NCBI RefSeq assembly: GCF_003323715.1
Contig: NZ_QOIN01000047.1
Span: 1-64,000, forward strand
DNA: 64,000 nucleotides
Reading direction: 5' to 3'
DNA from: Streptomyces diacarni
Lineage (GTDB): Bacteria > Actinomycetota > Actinomycetes > Streptomycetales > Streptomycetaceae
Shown: positions 44,223 to 52,662 of the stretch, in pieces
Layout of the letters: each line of letters opens with the position of its first letter
Numbering within the stretch: position 1 is the first letter of the stretch
Translations under genes and position numbers: made by a program
The notes under the pieces: generated by a model
What the model saw: the letters and a program-made list of their open reading frames with translations, nothing else
What the model was told of the DNA's origin: nothing
Database searches by the model: none

Positions 44223-45550
44223 GCGCCCACCTCCGCCTGCGTACCGTCGGACTGTCCGTCGCCGCGCTGATCGTCACCGGGCTGTCCGTCACCGGGCTGC
44301 CCCTCACCGGACTGTCCGTCGTCCGCAGTCTTCGGGCCGCGCGCGCCCGGCAGCGTCCGCGGCGGCGTCCCGGCACTCCATCCCGGGCCCAGCCGCAGCG
44401 CCTCCCAGGCGGCGTCGTCCAGGGCCACCAGCCGGTCGGCCGCCTCGCGCGCCGGCGGCGCGGCCAGGTCGCCCGCGGCGGTCAGCACGGCGGCTGCGCT
44501 CAGGTGTCCGTGCCGCAGCCGCTCCCGCACCGGAAGCCCGCGCAGCGTGCCGGCCAGGAAGCCGGCGGCGAAGGCGTCACCCGCGCCGACGGGCGAGACG
44601 ACGTCCACGCGCAGGGCCGGCGCGAACACACCGGCCGACTCCCCGACGAACGCGGTCGCCCCCAGGCTGCCCTGCTTGACCACGAGTACGGCGGGTTCGG
44701 GCAGTGCTTCGCGCACGGCGTCGGGTCCGCCGGTGACGCCCCACGCGGCGGCGGCCTCGTCCTCGCCGACGAACACGATGTCGCTGTGGCGGGCGAGCTC
44801 GCCCAGCACCTGCCCGCCCGGCTCGGGCGCCGTCCGCCACAGGCCGACCCGGTAGTTGACGTCGAAGGAGACCAACGGGCCCGGCTCGCTGCCGGAGGCG
44901 GCGGCGGGGCGCGCGGAGGTGAGGGTCCGCAGCAGGGCCAGGCAGTCGGCGGAGAGGGCCGCGGTGATGCCGGTCAGGTGCAGGATGTGGCCGGCCCGCG
45001 CCGCGTGCGGCGGCACGTTGGCCGGGGACATGGCGGAGGCCGCGGAGCCCGCGCGGTAGTAGACCACCTCGGAGAACGGGGCGGGCTCGGGTGAGGTGAC
45101 GGGCTCGGTGCCGGTGGCGGACCCGGGGCCGGTGGCGGATTCGCTACCGATGGCGGGCTCGGTGCCGGTGGCGGACCCGGGGCCGGTGGCGGATTCGCTG
45201 CCGGTGGCGGATTCGCTACCGATGGCGGGCTCGGTGCCGGTGGCGCGTTCGCCGTCCGTGCGGAAGTAGATGCCGGTCGGCCGCTCGGGGTCGCGTGCGA
45301 CGGCCGTGGTGTCCACCCCGTGCGCGGCGATCGTGCGGACCAGGTGGTCGCCGAAGCCGTCCGTGCCCACTCTGCTGACCCAGCGGGCACGGTGTCCGGC
45401 GCGGGCCAGCGCGCAGGCGACGTTGGACTCGGCACCGCCGATCGTCCGCTCGAACGAGGGCACGTCGGCGAGCGGTCCTGGGCGCGAGGGCAGGAACGTG
45501 ACCATGGACTCGCCCAGGCAGACGACGTCGGTCTCGGGGGTGGTGGTCAC
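44219..45550 (-). CDS. PfkB-family sugar kinase (2-keto-3-deoxygluconate kinase-like) with repeat insertion
   Basis: A 443-residue ribokinase-fold kinase, longer than the usual 310-330. Core motifs are VVCLGESMVTFLPSRPG, RTIGGAESNVACALARAG, WVSRVGTDGFGDH and the C-terminal VSPVGAGDAFAAGFLAG (catalytic Asp). Residues about 103-156 are an insertion of nine 6-residue units (ATGTEP, AIGSES, ATGPGS types; 45083-45244). The last 35 residues are a Gly/Asp/Gln repeat tail. The GTG at 45550 follows GGAG; an ATG at 45571 is possible. Substrate not certain. Confidence 0.85.
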   Translation of the reverse strand: MTTTPETDVVCLGESMVTFLPSRPGPLADVPSFERTIGGAESNVACALARAGHRARWVSRVGTDGFGDHLVRTIAAHGVDTTAVARDPERPTGIYFRTDGERATGTEPAIGSESATGSESATGPGSATGTEPAIGSESATGPGSATGTEPVTSPEPAPFSEVVYYRAGSAASAMSPANVPPHAARAGHILHLTGITAALSADCLALLRTLTSARPAAASGSEPGPLVSFDVNYRVGLWRTAPEPGGQVLGELARHSDIVFVGEDEAAAAWGVTGGPDAVREALPEPAVLVVKQGSLGATAFVGESAGVFAPALRVDVVSPVGAGDAFAAGFLAGTLRGLPVRERLRHGHLSAAAVLTAAGDLAAPPAREAADRLVALDDAAWEALRLGPGWSAGTPPRTLPGARGPKTADDGQSGEGQPGDGQPGDDQRGDGQSDGTQAEVGA

Positions 45551-45599
45551 GGTGGGTCCCGCTCCTGTCATGCGCCGGTTGCTCGGGTGACCGGTTCCA

Positions 45600-45629
45600 T
45601 TGACCGGCCGTTCGGCGGGATGCTAGACA
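45600..45629 (+). promoter_or_regulatory. Candidate promoter of the deaminase-deacylase operon
   Basis: TTGACC (45600-45605) and TAGACA (45624-45629) with an 18-bp spacer match the principal-sigma consensus well. Transcription would start near 45636, just upstream of the inverted repeat. Confidence 0.55.
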
Positions 45630-45653
45630 GCCATAAGCGTCATACGCAATGGA

Positions 45654-45672
45654 CGTTGCAAAATATGCAACG
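45654..45672. promoter_or_regulatory. Inverted-repeat operator, likely for the IclR regulator
   Basis: CGTTGCA-AAATA-TGCAACG is a perfect 7-bp inverted repeat with a 5-bp A+T spacer, matching the TTGCA-N5-TGCAA form bound by many IclR regulators. It lies between the divergent kinase-iclR-ridA and deaminase-deacylase units, downstream of the predicted +1 of the latter, so binding should repress. A smaller GCGT-CAT-ACGC repeat is about 15 bp upstream. Confidence 0.8.
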
Positions 45673-45706
45673 ACTTCCTTTCACGGTATCTCTCACGGAG
45701 TCCCGC

Positions 45707-47014
45707 ATGGCAGCCCCCGGCCCCCGCCACACCGCAGTCGCCCACGCCGCCGCCCGGCTGGCGGCCGAGCCCGCCGACCACCGCTTCAAGGGCCTGCCTC
45801 CGGACGCGGCGGCCGCGGGTACCACGCTCGGGGAACTGGCCGCCGAACGCCGCTCCCTGTTCACCGGCGGCTTCACCACCCCCGTGCTCGCGCTCTCGGC
45901 CGAGCGCCTGGACCACAACCTCGCCGCGCTCTCCGCCTACACGGCCCGGCACGGTCTCGCGTTCGCCCCGCACGGCAAGACCTCCATGGCCCCGCAGCTG
46001 TTCGCCCGCCAGATCGAGCAGGGCGCCTGGGGCATCACCCTGGCCGTCCCCCACCAGGTGCGGGTCGCGCGCGCGTTCGGCGTGCCCCGGATCTTCCTCG
46101 CCAACGAGTTGGTGGACGCGTCGGCGCTGCGCTGGCTCGCCTCCGAACTCGACGGCGACCCGTCCTTCCGCTTCGTCTGCTACGTCGACTCCGCAGCGGG
46201 CGTCGCCCTCATGGACGAGGCACTGCGCGCGGCCGGGGCGCGGCGGCCCGTCGATGTCGTCGTGGAACTCGGCGCCGGGGACGGGGCACGCACCGGCGTC
46301 CGTACCGAGGAGGAGTGCGCCGCCGTCGCCGACGCGGTCGCCGCCACCGCGACGCTGCGCCTGGTCGGCGCCGCCGGCTACGAGGGCGAGGTGCCGGGCG
46401 CCACCCTGGAGGCCGTAGGGGAGTGGCTGCGGCGGCTGATCGCCCTCGCAGCCGCGTTCGATGAGGCCGGGCGCTTCGCGGGGCTGGACGAGATCGTGCT
46501 GAGCGCGGGCGGCAGCGCCTGGTTCGACGCCGTCGCCGAGGCCTTCGGCCAGGTGCCCGAGATGTCGGCGCCCGTGCTGAAGCTGCTGCGCTCCGGCGCC
46601 TACGTCTCCCACGACGACGGCCACTACCGCCACCTGACGCCCTTCAACCGGCACCCCGAGGAGGGCGCGCTCCAGGCCGCGTTCACCCTGTGGACGCAGG
46701 TCGTCTCCCGGCCGGAGCCCGGACAGGCCTTCGTGAACGCGGGCAAGCGGGACGCCGCCCACGACCTGGAGCTGCCCGAGGCGCACGTGGTGCGGGGCCT
46801 CGATGGCACCGTGCGGTCCGCGGAGGGCATCTCCGTCACCTCCCTGAGCGACCAGCACGCCTGGCTCCGCGTGGCGGAGGGTGTCGCCCTCGAGGTCGGT
46901 GAGTGGATCGGTTTCGGGATGTCGCACCCCTGCACGATCTTCGACAAGTGGCAGGTCATCCCGGTCGTCGACGCCGATGGCACGGTCACCGACCTGATCC
47001 GCACCTTCTTCTGA
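45707..47014 (+). CDS. PLP-dependent D-amino-acid deaminase (D-serine dehydratase-like)
   Basis: A 435-residue fold-type III PLP enzyme. The N-terminal alanine-racemase-like barrel has TTPVLALSAERLDHNLAAL and the PLP lysine in FAPHGKTSMAP. The C-terminal D-serine-dehydratase-like domain has GMSHPCTIFDKW, whose His and Cys bind the zinc of this family. The expected reaction converts a D-amino acid to a 2-oxo acid and ammonia. The ATG at 45707 has CGGAG six bases before it; upstream frame extensions are non-coding. First gene of a two-gene operon. Confidence 0.9.
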   Translation: MAAPGPRHTAVAHAAARLAAEPADHRFKGLPPDAAAAGTTLGELAAERRSLFTGGFTTPVLALSAERLDHNLAALSAYTARHGLAFAPHGKTSMAPQLFARQIEQGAWGITLAVPHQVRVARAFGVPRIFLANELVDASALRWLASELDGDPSFRFVCYVDSAAGVALMDEALRAAGARRPVDVVVELGAGDGARTGVRTEEECAAVADAVAATATLRLVGAAGYEGEVPGATLEAVGEWLRRLIALAAAFDEAGRFAGLDEIVLSAGGSAWFDAVAEAFGQVPEMSAPVLKLLRSGAYVSHDDGHYRHLTPFNRHPEEGALQAAFTLWTQVVSRPEPGQAFVNAGKRDAAHDLELPEAHVVRGLDGTVRSAEGISVTSLSDQHAWLRVAEGVALEVGEWIGFGMSHPCTIFDKWQVIPVVDADGTVTDLIRTFF

Positions 47015-47059
47015 AAAAGCCCCAGCCCCGCCCGCACCCGGAAAGGGACGGCACCACCC

Positions 47060-48655
47060 ATGGACCTGGTCATCCGCGACGCCCGCGTCATCGACGGCAC
47101 CGGCGCTCCCTCCTACCGAGCCGACGTCGGCATCGAAAACGGCCGCATCACCCACCTCGCCCGGGAGGGCGAGCCGCGCCCGAGCGGCACCCGCACCCTC
47201 GACGCCGAAGGCCGAGCGCTGGCGCCGGGCTTCATCGACATGCACGCCCACTCCGACCTGGCGATCCTGCGCGACCCCGACCACTCGGCGAAGGCGGCCC
47301 AGGGCGTCACCCTCGAGGTGCTGGGCCAGGACGGCCTCTCGTACGCGCCGACGGACGACACGACCCTCGCCGCGATCCGTGAGGCCATCACCGGCTGGAA
47401 CGGTGACGGCAGCGACATCGACTTCGACTGGCGCACCGTCGGCGGCTACCTCGACCGCATCGACCGGCAGGGCGTGGCCATCAACGCGGCGTACCTGATC
47501 CCGCAGGGCAGCGTGCGCATGCTGGCGACCGGGTGGGACGACCGTCCGGCCACCGCCGACGAGGTGGCCACGATGAAGCGGCTGGTCGCCGAGGGCATGG
47601 AACAGGGTGCCGTGGGCATGTCGTCGGGGCTGACGTACACGCCCGGCATGTACGCCTCGGACGCCGAGCTGACCGAACTGTGCCGCGTCGTCGCCCGGTA
47701 CGACGGCTACTACTGCCCGCACCACCGCTCCTACGGCGCCGGCGCGCTGGAGGCGTACGCCGAGATGGTGGCGCTCACGCGCGAGGCGGGCTGCGCGCTG
47801 CACCTGGCGCACGCCACCATGAACTTCGGCGTCAACAAGGGCAAGGCGCCCGAACTGCTGGCGCTGCTGGACGCGGCGGTGGCGGACGGCGCCGACATCA
47901 CGCTGGACACCTACCCCTACACCCCCGGCTGCACGACGCTCGCCGCGATGCTGCCGAGTTGGGCCAACGAGGGCGGCCCCGAGGCGACCCTGGCGCGGCT
48001 GCGCGACCCGGCGACGACGGCCCGCATCCGGCACGTGATGGAGGTCGAGGGCGCCGACGGCTGCCACGGGGTGCCGATCGAGTGGGACCGCATCGAGATC
48101 TCCGGGGTGAGCGACCCGGAGCTGACCGACCATGTGGGCCGCACCGTCGCCGAGTCGGCGGCGGCGCGCGGCGAGGAGCCGTGGACGACGGCGCACCGGC
48201 TGCTGATCGAGGACCGGCTCGGCTCGACGATCCTCCAGCACGTCGGCCACGAGGAGAACGTCCGCGCGATCATGCGGCACCCGGTGCACACGGGCGGCAG
48301 CGACGGCATCCTCCAGGGCGCCAAGCCGCATCCGCGCGCCTACGGGACGTTCCCGCAGTACCTGGGCCGGTACGTGCGCGAGTTGGGCATCCTCTCGCTG
48401 GAGGAGTGCGTCGCCCACCTCACGGGCCGCGCCGCGGCACGGCTGCGCCTGCCCGACCGGGGCACCGTCAAGGAGGGCAACGTGGCCGACCTGGTCGTCT
48501 TCGACCCGAACACGGTCGCGGCGACCTCCACGTTCGAGCAGCCCCGCTCCCTGCCGACCGGCATCCCGCACGTCCTGGTCGCGGGCCGCCCGGTCATCGA
48601 GGACGGACGCCGCACGGACGTCCTGGCCGGACGGGCGGTACGGCGGCAGGGGTGA
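47060..48655 (+). CDS. N-acyl-D-amino-acid deacylase (D-aminoacylase)
   Basis: A 531-residue amidohydrolase. It has the DARVIDGTGAPSYRADVGI start, the metal motif FIDMHAHSDLAIL, the GLSYAPT and MSSGLTYTPGMYA loops, HHRSYGAGALEAY, TLDTYPYTPGCTTLAAML and HTGGSDGILQGAKPHPRAYG (conserved Asp). It removes the acyl group from N-acyl-D-amino acids, feeding the deaminase just upstream. The ATG at 47060 lies 45 bp after that gene, with AAAGGGA upstream. Confidence 0.92.
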   Translation: MDLVIRDARVIDGTGAPSYRADVGIENGRITHLAREGEPRPSGTRTLDAEGRALAPGFIDMHAHSDLAILRDPDHSAKAAQGVTLEVLGQDGLSYAPTDDTTLAAIREAITGWNGDGSDIDFDWRTVGGYLDRIDRQGVAINAAYLIPQGSVRMLATGWDDRPATADEVATMKRLVAEGMEQGAVGMSSGLTYTPGMYASDAELTELCRVVARYDGYYCPHHRSYGAGALEAYAEMVALTREAGCALHLAHATMNFGVNKGKAPELLALLDAAVADGADITLDTYPYTPGCTTLAAMLPSWANEGGPEATLARLRDPATTARIRHVMEVEGADGCHGVPIEWDRIEISGVSDPELTDHVGRTVAESAAARGEEPWTTAHRLLIEDRLGSTILQHVGHEENVRAIMRHPVHTGGSDGILQGAKPHPRAYGTFPQYLGRYVRELGILSLEECVAHLTGRAAARLRLPDRGTVKEGNVADLVVFDPNTVAATSTFEQPRSLPTGIPHVLVAGRPVIEDGRRTDVLAGRAVRRQG

Positions 48656-48658
48656 GGG

Positions 48659-49195
48659 TCAGCTCCGTACGGGGAAGGCCGAGGTGTCGATCTCGACCCG
48701 CTCACCGGTGCTGAGCGTCAGCCTGAGAGGCTCCCCGTAAGGGATCTCCTCGACCTTCGCGTATCCGGTCGCGTACGGCTCGGTCATCAGCGTGCAGAGC
48801 TTTTTGAACGGGTCGGCAATCACATACAGGTCGACCCCGAACCGTGCGTACTTGGCGACGTTGCGGACGTAGTCCTTGTCATCATCGGGTCGGGAGGGGA
48901 CTTCGAGAGCAGCGAGGACTTCGGTGCAGTTGTAACTGTTACCGCGACGTTCCGCTTCCTCGGCGAGGATCACGAGGTCGGGTGCCGCGTCGTTCTCACC
49001 AGGGAATCTCACCAGCACGTCGCTGAACACGCGGTCTCTGCCGATGGGCGTTTGCCACACCGCGTAGCGCGCCTCGGCCACAGTCACGTCCTGCTCCGGA
49101 CTCTGCGGAGTCATGATCACTTCCCCGTCGAAGATTTCGACCGTGTACCCCTCCGGCACAGCCCCACGTGCGAGCAGGTCATCCATCACCGTCAC
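48659..49195 (-). CDS. Uma2 family (DUF820) putative restriction-like nuclease
   Basis: A 178-residue protein of the Uma2 family, with the PD-(D/E)XK fold. The active-site elements are DAAPDLVILAEEA and VLAALEVPSRPDDDKDYVRNVAKYARFGVDLYV-like order, where the PDL Asp, the Glu in ALEV and the later Lys fit the fold. The GTG at 49195 is preceded by an exact AGGAGGTGA ribosome site, unusually strong. Members are frequent in streptomycetes and mostly of unknown role. It converges on the deacylase with only three bases between. Confidence 0.88.
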   Translation of the reverse strand: MTVMDDLLARGAVPEGYTVEIFDGEVIMTPQSPEQDVTVAEARYAVWQTPIGRDRVFSDVLVRFPGENDAAPDLVILAEEAERRGNSYNCTEVLAALEVPSRPDDDKDYVRNVAKYARFGVDLYVIADPFKKLCTLMTEPYATGYAKVEEIPYGEPLRLTLSTGERVEIDTSAFPVRS

Positions 49196-49248
49196 GACAG
49201 CTCACCTCCTGCGGCCATTATGCGTGACCGATTCCCTGGCCACAGGCC

Positions 49249-49980
49249 CTACGCGTGCTGGTAGGCGACCAGGGAGATGCCCACGTAGTGGACGACGAAG
49301 GCGGCCAGCGTGAAGGAGTGGAAGACCTCGTGGAAGCCGAACCAGCGCGGTGAGGGGTTGGGGCGCTTGATGCCGTACACGAGGCCGCCGGCGCTGTAGA
49401 GGACACCGCCGACGATCACGCACACCAGGACGGCGATGCCGCCGGTGCGCATGAACTCGGGCAGGAAGAAGACGGCAGCCCAGCCCATGGCGATGTAGCA
49501 GGGCGTGTAGAGCCAGCGGGGGGCGCCGACCCAGAAGACGCGGAAGGCGATGCCGAGCGCCGCGGCGATCCAGATGCCCCACAGCAGCAGGTCGCGGCTG
49601 CCGTCGGGCAGCAGCAGGATGGTCAGCGGCGTGTAGGTGCCCGCGATGATCAGGAAGATGTTGGCGTGGTCGAGGCGCCGGAGCACGGCGTTGGCCCGGG
49701 GGCTCCAGTCGCCGCGGTGGTAGAGCGCGCTGACGCCGAAGAGCAGGCACGCCGTCAGCGTGTAGACGGCGCACGCGACGCGGCCGCGTGTGCTGTCGCC
49801 GAGAGCGGTCAGGAACATGCCGGAGACCAGGACTGCGGGGAACATGCCCAGGTGCAGCCATCCACGCAGCTTCGGCTTGATGAGCTGTGCCGCTTGGTGC
49901 GCCGAGGCGGACAGCCTGCCGGCGGAAGCCGAGGGGGAGGAGGTGGCGGGCTCCGGGGTCGGGGGCGCGGAGTCTGTCAT
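49249..49980 (-). CDS. Hemolysin III / PAQR family membrane protein
   Basis: A 243-residue seven-helix protein. PAQR motifs are FGVSALYHRGDW, LRRLDHANIFLIIAGTYTP and FGFHEVFHSFTL, which supply the Ser/Asp/His zinc site of the family. Function in bacteria is unclear, possibly membrane lipid hydrolysis. The first 35 residues are disordered. Confidence 0.92.
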   Translation of the reverse strand: MTDSAPPTPEPATSSPSASAGRLSASAHQAAQLIKPKLRGWLHLGMFPAVLVSGMFLTALGDSTRGRVACAVYTLTACLLFGVSALYHRGDWSPRANAVLRRLDHANIFLIIAGTYTPLTILLLPDGSRDLLLWGIWIAAALGIAFRVFWVGAPRWLYTPCYIAMGWAAVFFLPEFMRTGGIAVLVCVIVGGVLYSAGGLVYGIKRPNPSPRWFGFHEVFHSFTLAAFVVHYVGISLVAYQHA

Positions 49981-50247
49981 CGCGCCATCGTACCCACGAC
50001 CTACGGCACCGTAGGTTGAAGGGCTCTTTACCGCTCATCGTACGGGCGCACAACAGGCGTGATGACCGTGGGTGTCGACGAACACACACCCTCCGTCTGG
50101 ACAGACGCCCCCGCGCGCCCGCATGATCAGATGAGCACAAGCGGCACCGGATGAGCGAGAAAGACCCACTGCCACGAATGCATCCGGGTCGCGGCCCCCA
50201 AGGGGCGCGCTTGACAGCAGAACACCCTCAACCTGTCTGGAGCGATC

Positions 50248-52101
50248 GTGGCGCGCAGTACTGCGGCTCCCACCACCACAACCCTCTCCTCCCCCGCCGG
50301 GGAGGATGCCCCCACCCGCCACCAGGAGTTGCTCTCCTGGGTCGACGGGATCGCCGAACTGACCCAGCCGGAACGCGTGGTCTGGTGCGACGGCTCCGAG
50401 GCCGAATACGACCGCCTGTGCGGAGAGCTGGTCGAGCGGGGGACCTTCCGGAAACTCGACCCGGTCAAACGCCCCAACTCCTACTACGCCGCCTCCGATC
50501 CGTCCGACGTCGCCCGCGTCGAGGACCGCACCTTCATCTGCTCCGAGCGGGAGGAGGACGCGGGTCCGACGAACCACTGGAAGAACCCCGCGCAGATGCG
50601 CGAGATCTTCTCCGGGGAACAGGGCGTCTTCCGGGGCTCCATGCGCGGCAGGACCATGTACGTCGTGCCCTTCTGCATGGGCCCGCTCGGCTCCCCGCTC
50701 TCCGCACTCGGCGTGGAGATCACCGACTCCGCCTATGTCGCGGTCTCCATGCGCACCATGACGCGCATGGGACAGCCGGTCCTGGACGAACTCGGCGACG
50801 ACGGCTTCTTCGTGAAGGCCGTGCACACCGTCGGCGCCCCGCTGGCCGCCGGCGAGTCGGACGTGCCCTGGCCCTGCAACCCGACCAAGTACATCTCCCA
50901 CTTCCCCGAGGCCCGCGAGATCTGGTCCTACGGCTCCGGGTACGGCGGCAACGCGCTGCTCGGCAAGAAGTGCTACGCGCTGCGCATCGCCTCCGTCATG
51001 GCCCGCGACGAGGGCTGGCTGGCCGAGCACATGCTGGTGCTGAAGCTGACCCCGCCGCGCGGGGAGGCCACGTATGTGGCGGCCGCGTTCCCGTCCGCCT
51101 GCGGCAAGACCAACCTGGCGATGCTCCAGCCGACGCTCCCCGGCTGGAGCGTCGAGACCATCGGCGACGACATCGCCTGGATGCGGTTCGGCGAGGACGG
51201 GCGGCTGTACGCCATCAACCCGGAAGCCGGCTTCTTCGGCGTCGCGCCCGGCACCGGCGAGGACACCAACGCCAACGCCATGAAGACCCTGTGGGGCAAC
51301 GCGGTCTTCACCAACGTCGCGCTCACCGAGGACGACGACGTGTGGTGGGAGGGCATGACCGACGAGAAGCCGGCCCACCTGACCGACTGGAAGGGCAACG
51401 ACTGGACGCCGGACTCGGCGACGCCGGCGGCCCACCCCAACGCACGCTTCACGGTCCCCGCCGCGCAGTGCCCGATCATCGCGCCCGAGTGGGAGGACCC
51501 GCGCGGCGTGCCGATCTCCGCCATCCTCTTCGGCGGGCGGCGCGCGACGGCCGTACCGCTGGTGACCGAGTCCTTCGACTGGCAGCACGGCGTCTTCCTC
51601 GGCGCCAACGTGGCCAGCGAGAAGACCGCAGCCGCGGAGGGCAAGGTCGGCGAGCTGCGCCGCGACCCGTTCGCGATGCTGCCCTTCTGCGGCTACAACA
51701 TGGGCGACTACTTCGCCCACTGGCTGGAGGTCGGCGAAGGGGCCGACCCGGCGAAGCTGCCGAAGATCTACTACGTCAACTGGTTCAAGAAGGACGAGAA
51801 CGGTGCCTTCGTCTGGCCGGGTTTCGGTGAGAACACCCGCGTGCTCAAGTGGGTCGTCCAGCGGCTGAACGGGGAGGCCGAGGGGGTCGAGACCCCCGTC
51901 GGCATCGTCCCGCGGGGCGCGGACCTCGACACCGAGGGGCTCGGGCTGTCCGAGGCCGAGCTGGACTTCGTCCTCGATGTCGACAAGGAGGTCTGGCGCG
52001 ACGAGGCCGCGCTCGTCCCCGACCACCTGAACACCTTCGGTGACCACACCCCGAAGGCCCTGTGGGACGAGTACCACGCCCTGGTGCGGCGCCTGGGCTG
52101 A
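50248..52101 (+). CDS. pckG: Phosphoenolpyruvate carboxykinase (GTP)
   Basis: A 617-residue GTP-dependent PEP carboxykinase that converts oxaloacetate and GTP to PEP, the first step of gluconeogenesis. The kinase loop is FPSACGKTNLAM, with the metal site around ETIGDDIAWMRF and the substrate region RPNSYYAASDPSDVARVEDRT-like start. The R-loop and the GTP-binding NWF segment (YYVNWFKKDENG) are intact. The GTG at 50248 has GGAG five to six bases upstream. TTGACA at 50211 may be a -35, but no good -10 is seen. Confidence 0.96.
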   Translation: MARSTAAPTTTTLSSPAGEDAPTRHQELLSWVDGIAELTQPERVVWCDGSEAEYDRLCGELVERGTFRKLDPVKRPNSYYAASDPSDVARVEDRTFICSEREEDAGPTNHWKNPAQMREIFSGEQGVFRGSMRGRTMYVVPFCMGPLGSPLSALGVEITDSAYVAVSMRTMTRMGQPVLDELGDDGFFVKAVHTVGAPLAAGESDVPWPCNPTKYISHFPEAREIWSYGSGYGGNALLGKKCYALRIASVMARDEGWLAEHMLVLKLTPPRGEATYVAAAFPSACGKTNLAMLQPTLPGWSVETIGDDIAWMRFGEDGRLYAINPEAGFFGVAPGTGEDTNANAMKTLWGNAVFTNVALTEDDDVWWEGMTDEKPAHLTDWKGNDWTPDSATPAAHPNARFTVPAAQCPIIAPEWEDPRGVPISAILFGGRRATAVPLVTESFDWQHGVFLGANVASEKTAAAEGKVGELRRDPFAMLPFCGYNMGDYFAHWLEVGEGADPAKLPKIYYVNWFKKDENGAFVWPGFGENTRVLKWVVQRLNGEAEGVETPVGIVPRGADLDTEGLGLSEAELDFVLDVDKEVWRDEAALVPDHLNTFGDHTPKALWDEYHALVRRLG

Positions 52102-52161
52102 GCGCCGCCGCGCGTGGCCTGAGCCCCACCGGGGCCCGGGCCGCGCTCCGCGCGGAGTGCG

Positions 52162-52575
52162 TTACGCGGGCACCGCCTGAGTGGCGGTGTAGGCGGCGAG
52201 GCGTTCGGTCATCAAAGCGGTGACGGCCTCGTCGCCACGCGACGAGGCCACCGCGAGGGCGGTGCCCGCGAGGGTGTGCGCCCGCGCGTGGAGCGAGGCC
52301 ATGTGGGCGGCGTCGTCCCGCGCGGCGGTCGGCTCGGCGCGCAGGGGCGCGCGTCCCGACAGGAGCCGTGCCGCGTGGGCGGCGAGCTCGTGCGCCGCGG
52401 TGTCCAGCGCGGTGGAGGGCGCCAGCACGCGCAGCTCGTCGGTGACGGTCAGCAGCGCGGTCAGGTGCCCGGCCAGCCGGATGTCGAGCTCTTCCTCGCG
52501 GGTGCGCCGGGGCAGCTCGGCATGGGCGTCCTCGGCCACGGTGTGGACCGACTTGGTGCGGATCGGTTCGTACAT
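52162..52575 (-). CDS. Hypothetical helical protein
   Basis: A 137-residue protein predicted almost entirely helical and Ala-rich (EELDIRLAGHLTALLTVTDE, ALDTAAHELAAHAARLL). No domain recognised. A strong AGGAGG lies six bases before the ATG. It stands alone between the convergent pckG and the aminotransferase gene. Confidence 0.75.
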   Translation of the reverse strand: MYEPIRTKSVHTVAEDAHAELPRRTREEELDIRLAGHLTALLTVTDELRVLAPSTALDTAAHELAAHAARLLSGRAPLRAEPTAARDDAAHMASLHARAHTLAGTALAVASSRGDEAVTALMTERLAAYTATQAVPA

Positions 52576-52662
52576 GGAGGGCCTCCTGGTGCGTTCAGGA
52601 AGCCATCCTAACTTGGACTCCGTCTAAAGTTGTCCGGCGTTCACGGAACGGTCACGCAGCGC

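Noticed and set aside
45083..45244. Repeat tract in the kinase gene as a non-coding or CRISPR-type repeat
   Set aside because: The unit is 18 bp, in frame with the kinase core on both sides, without spacers; it is a coding expansion.
45623..48571. 980-codon minus-strand open frame opposite the deaminase and deacylase genes
   Set aside because: It is an antisense shadow. Arg/Gly/Val-rich composition without motifs, and it includes the operator region.
50211..50247. Confident promoter for pckG
   Set aside because: TTGACA is exact, but no -10 matching TAnnnT lies 16-19 bp downstream.
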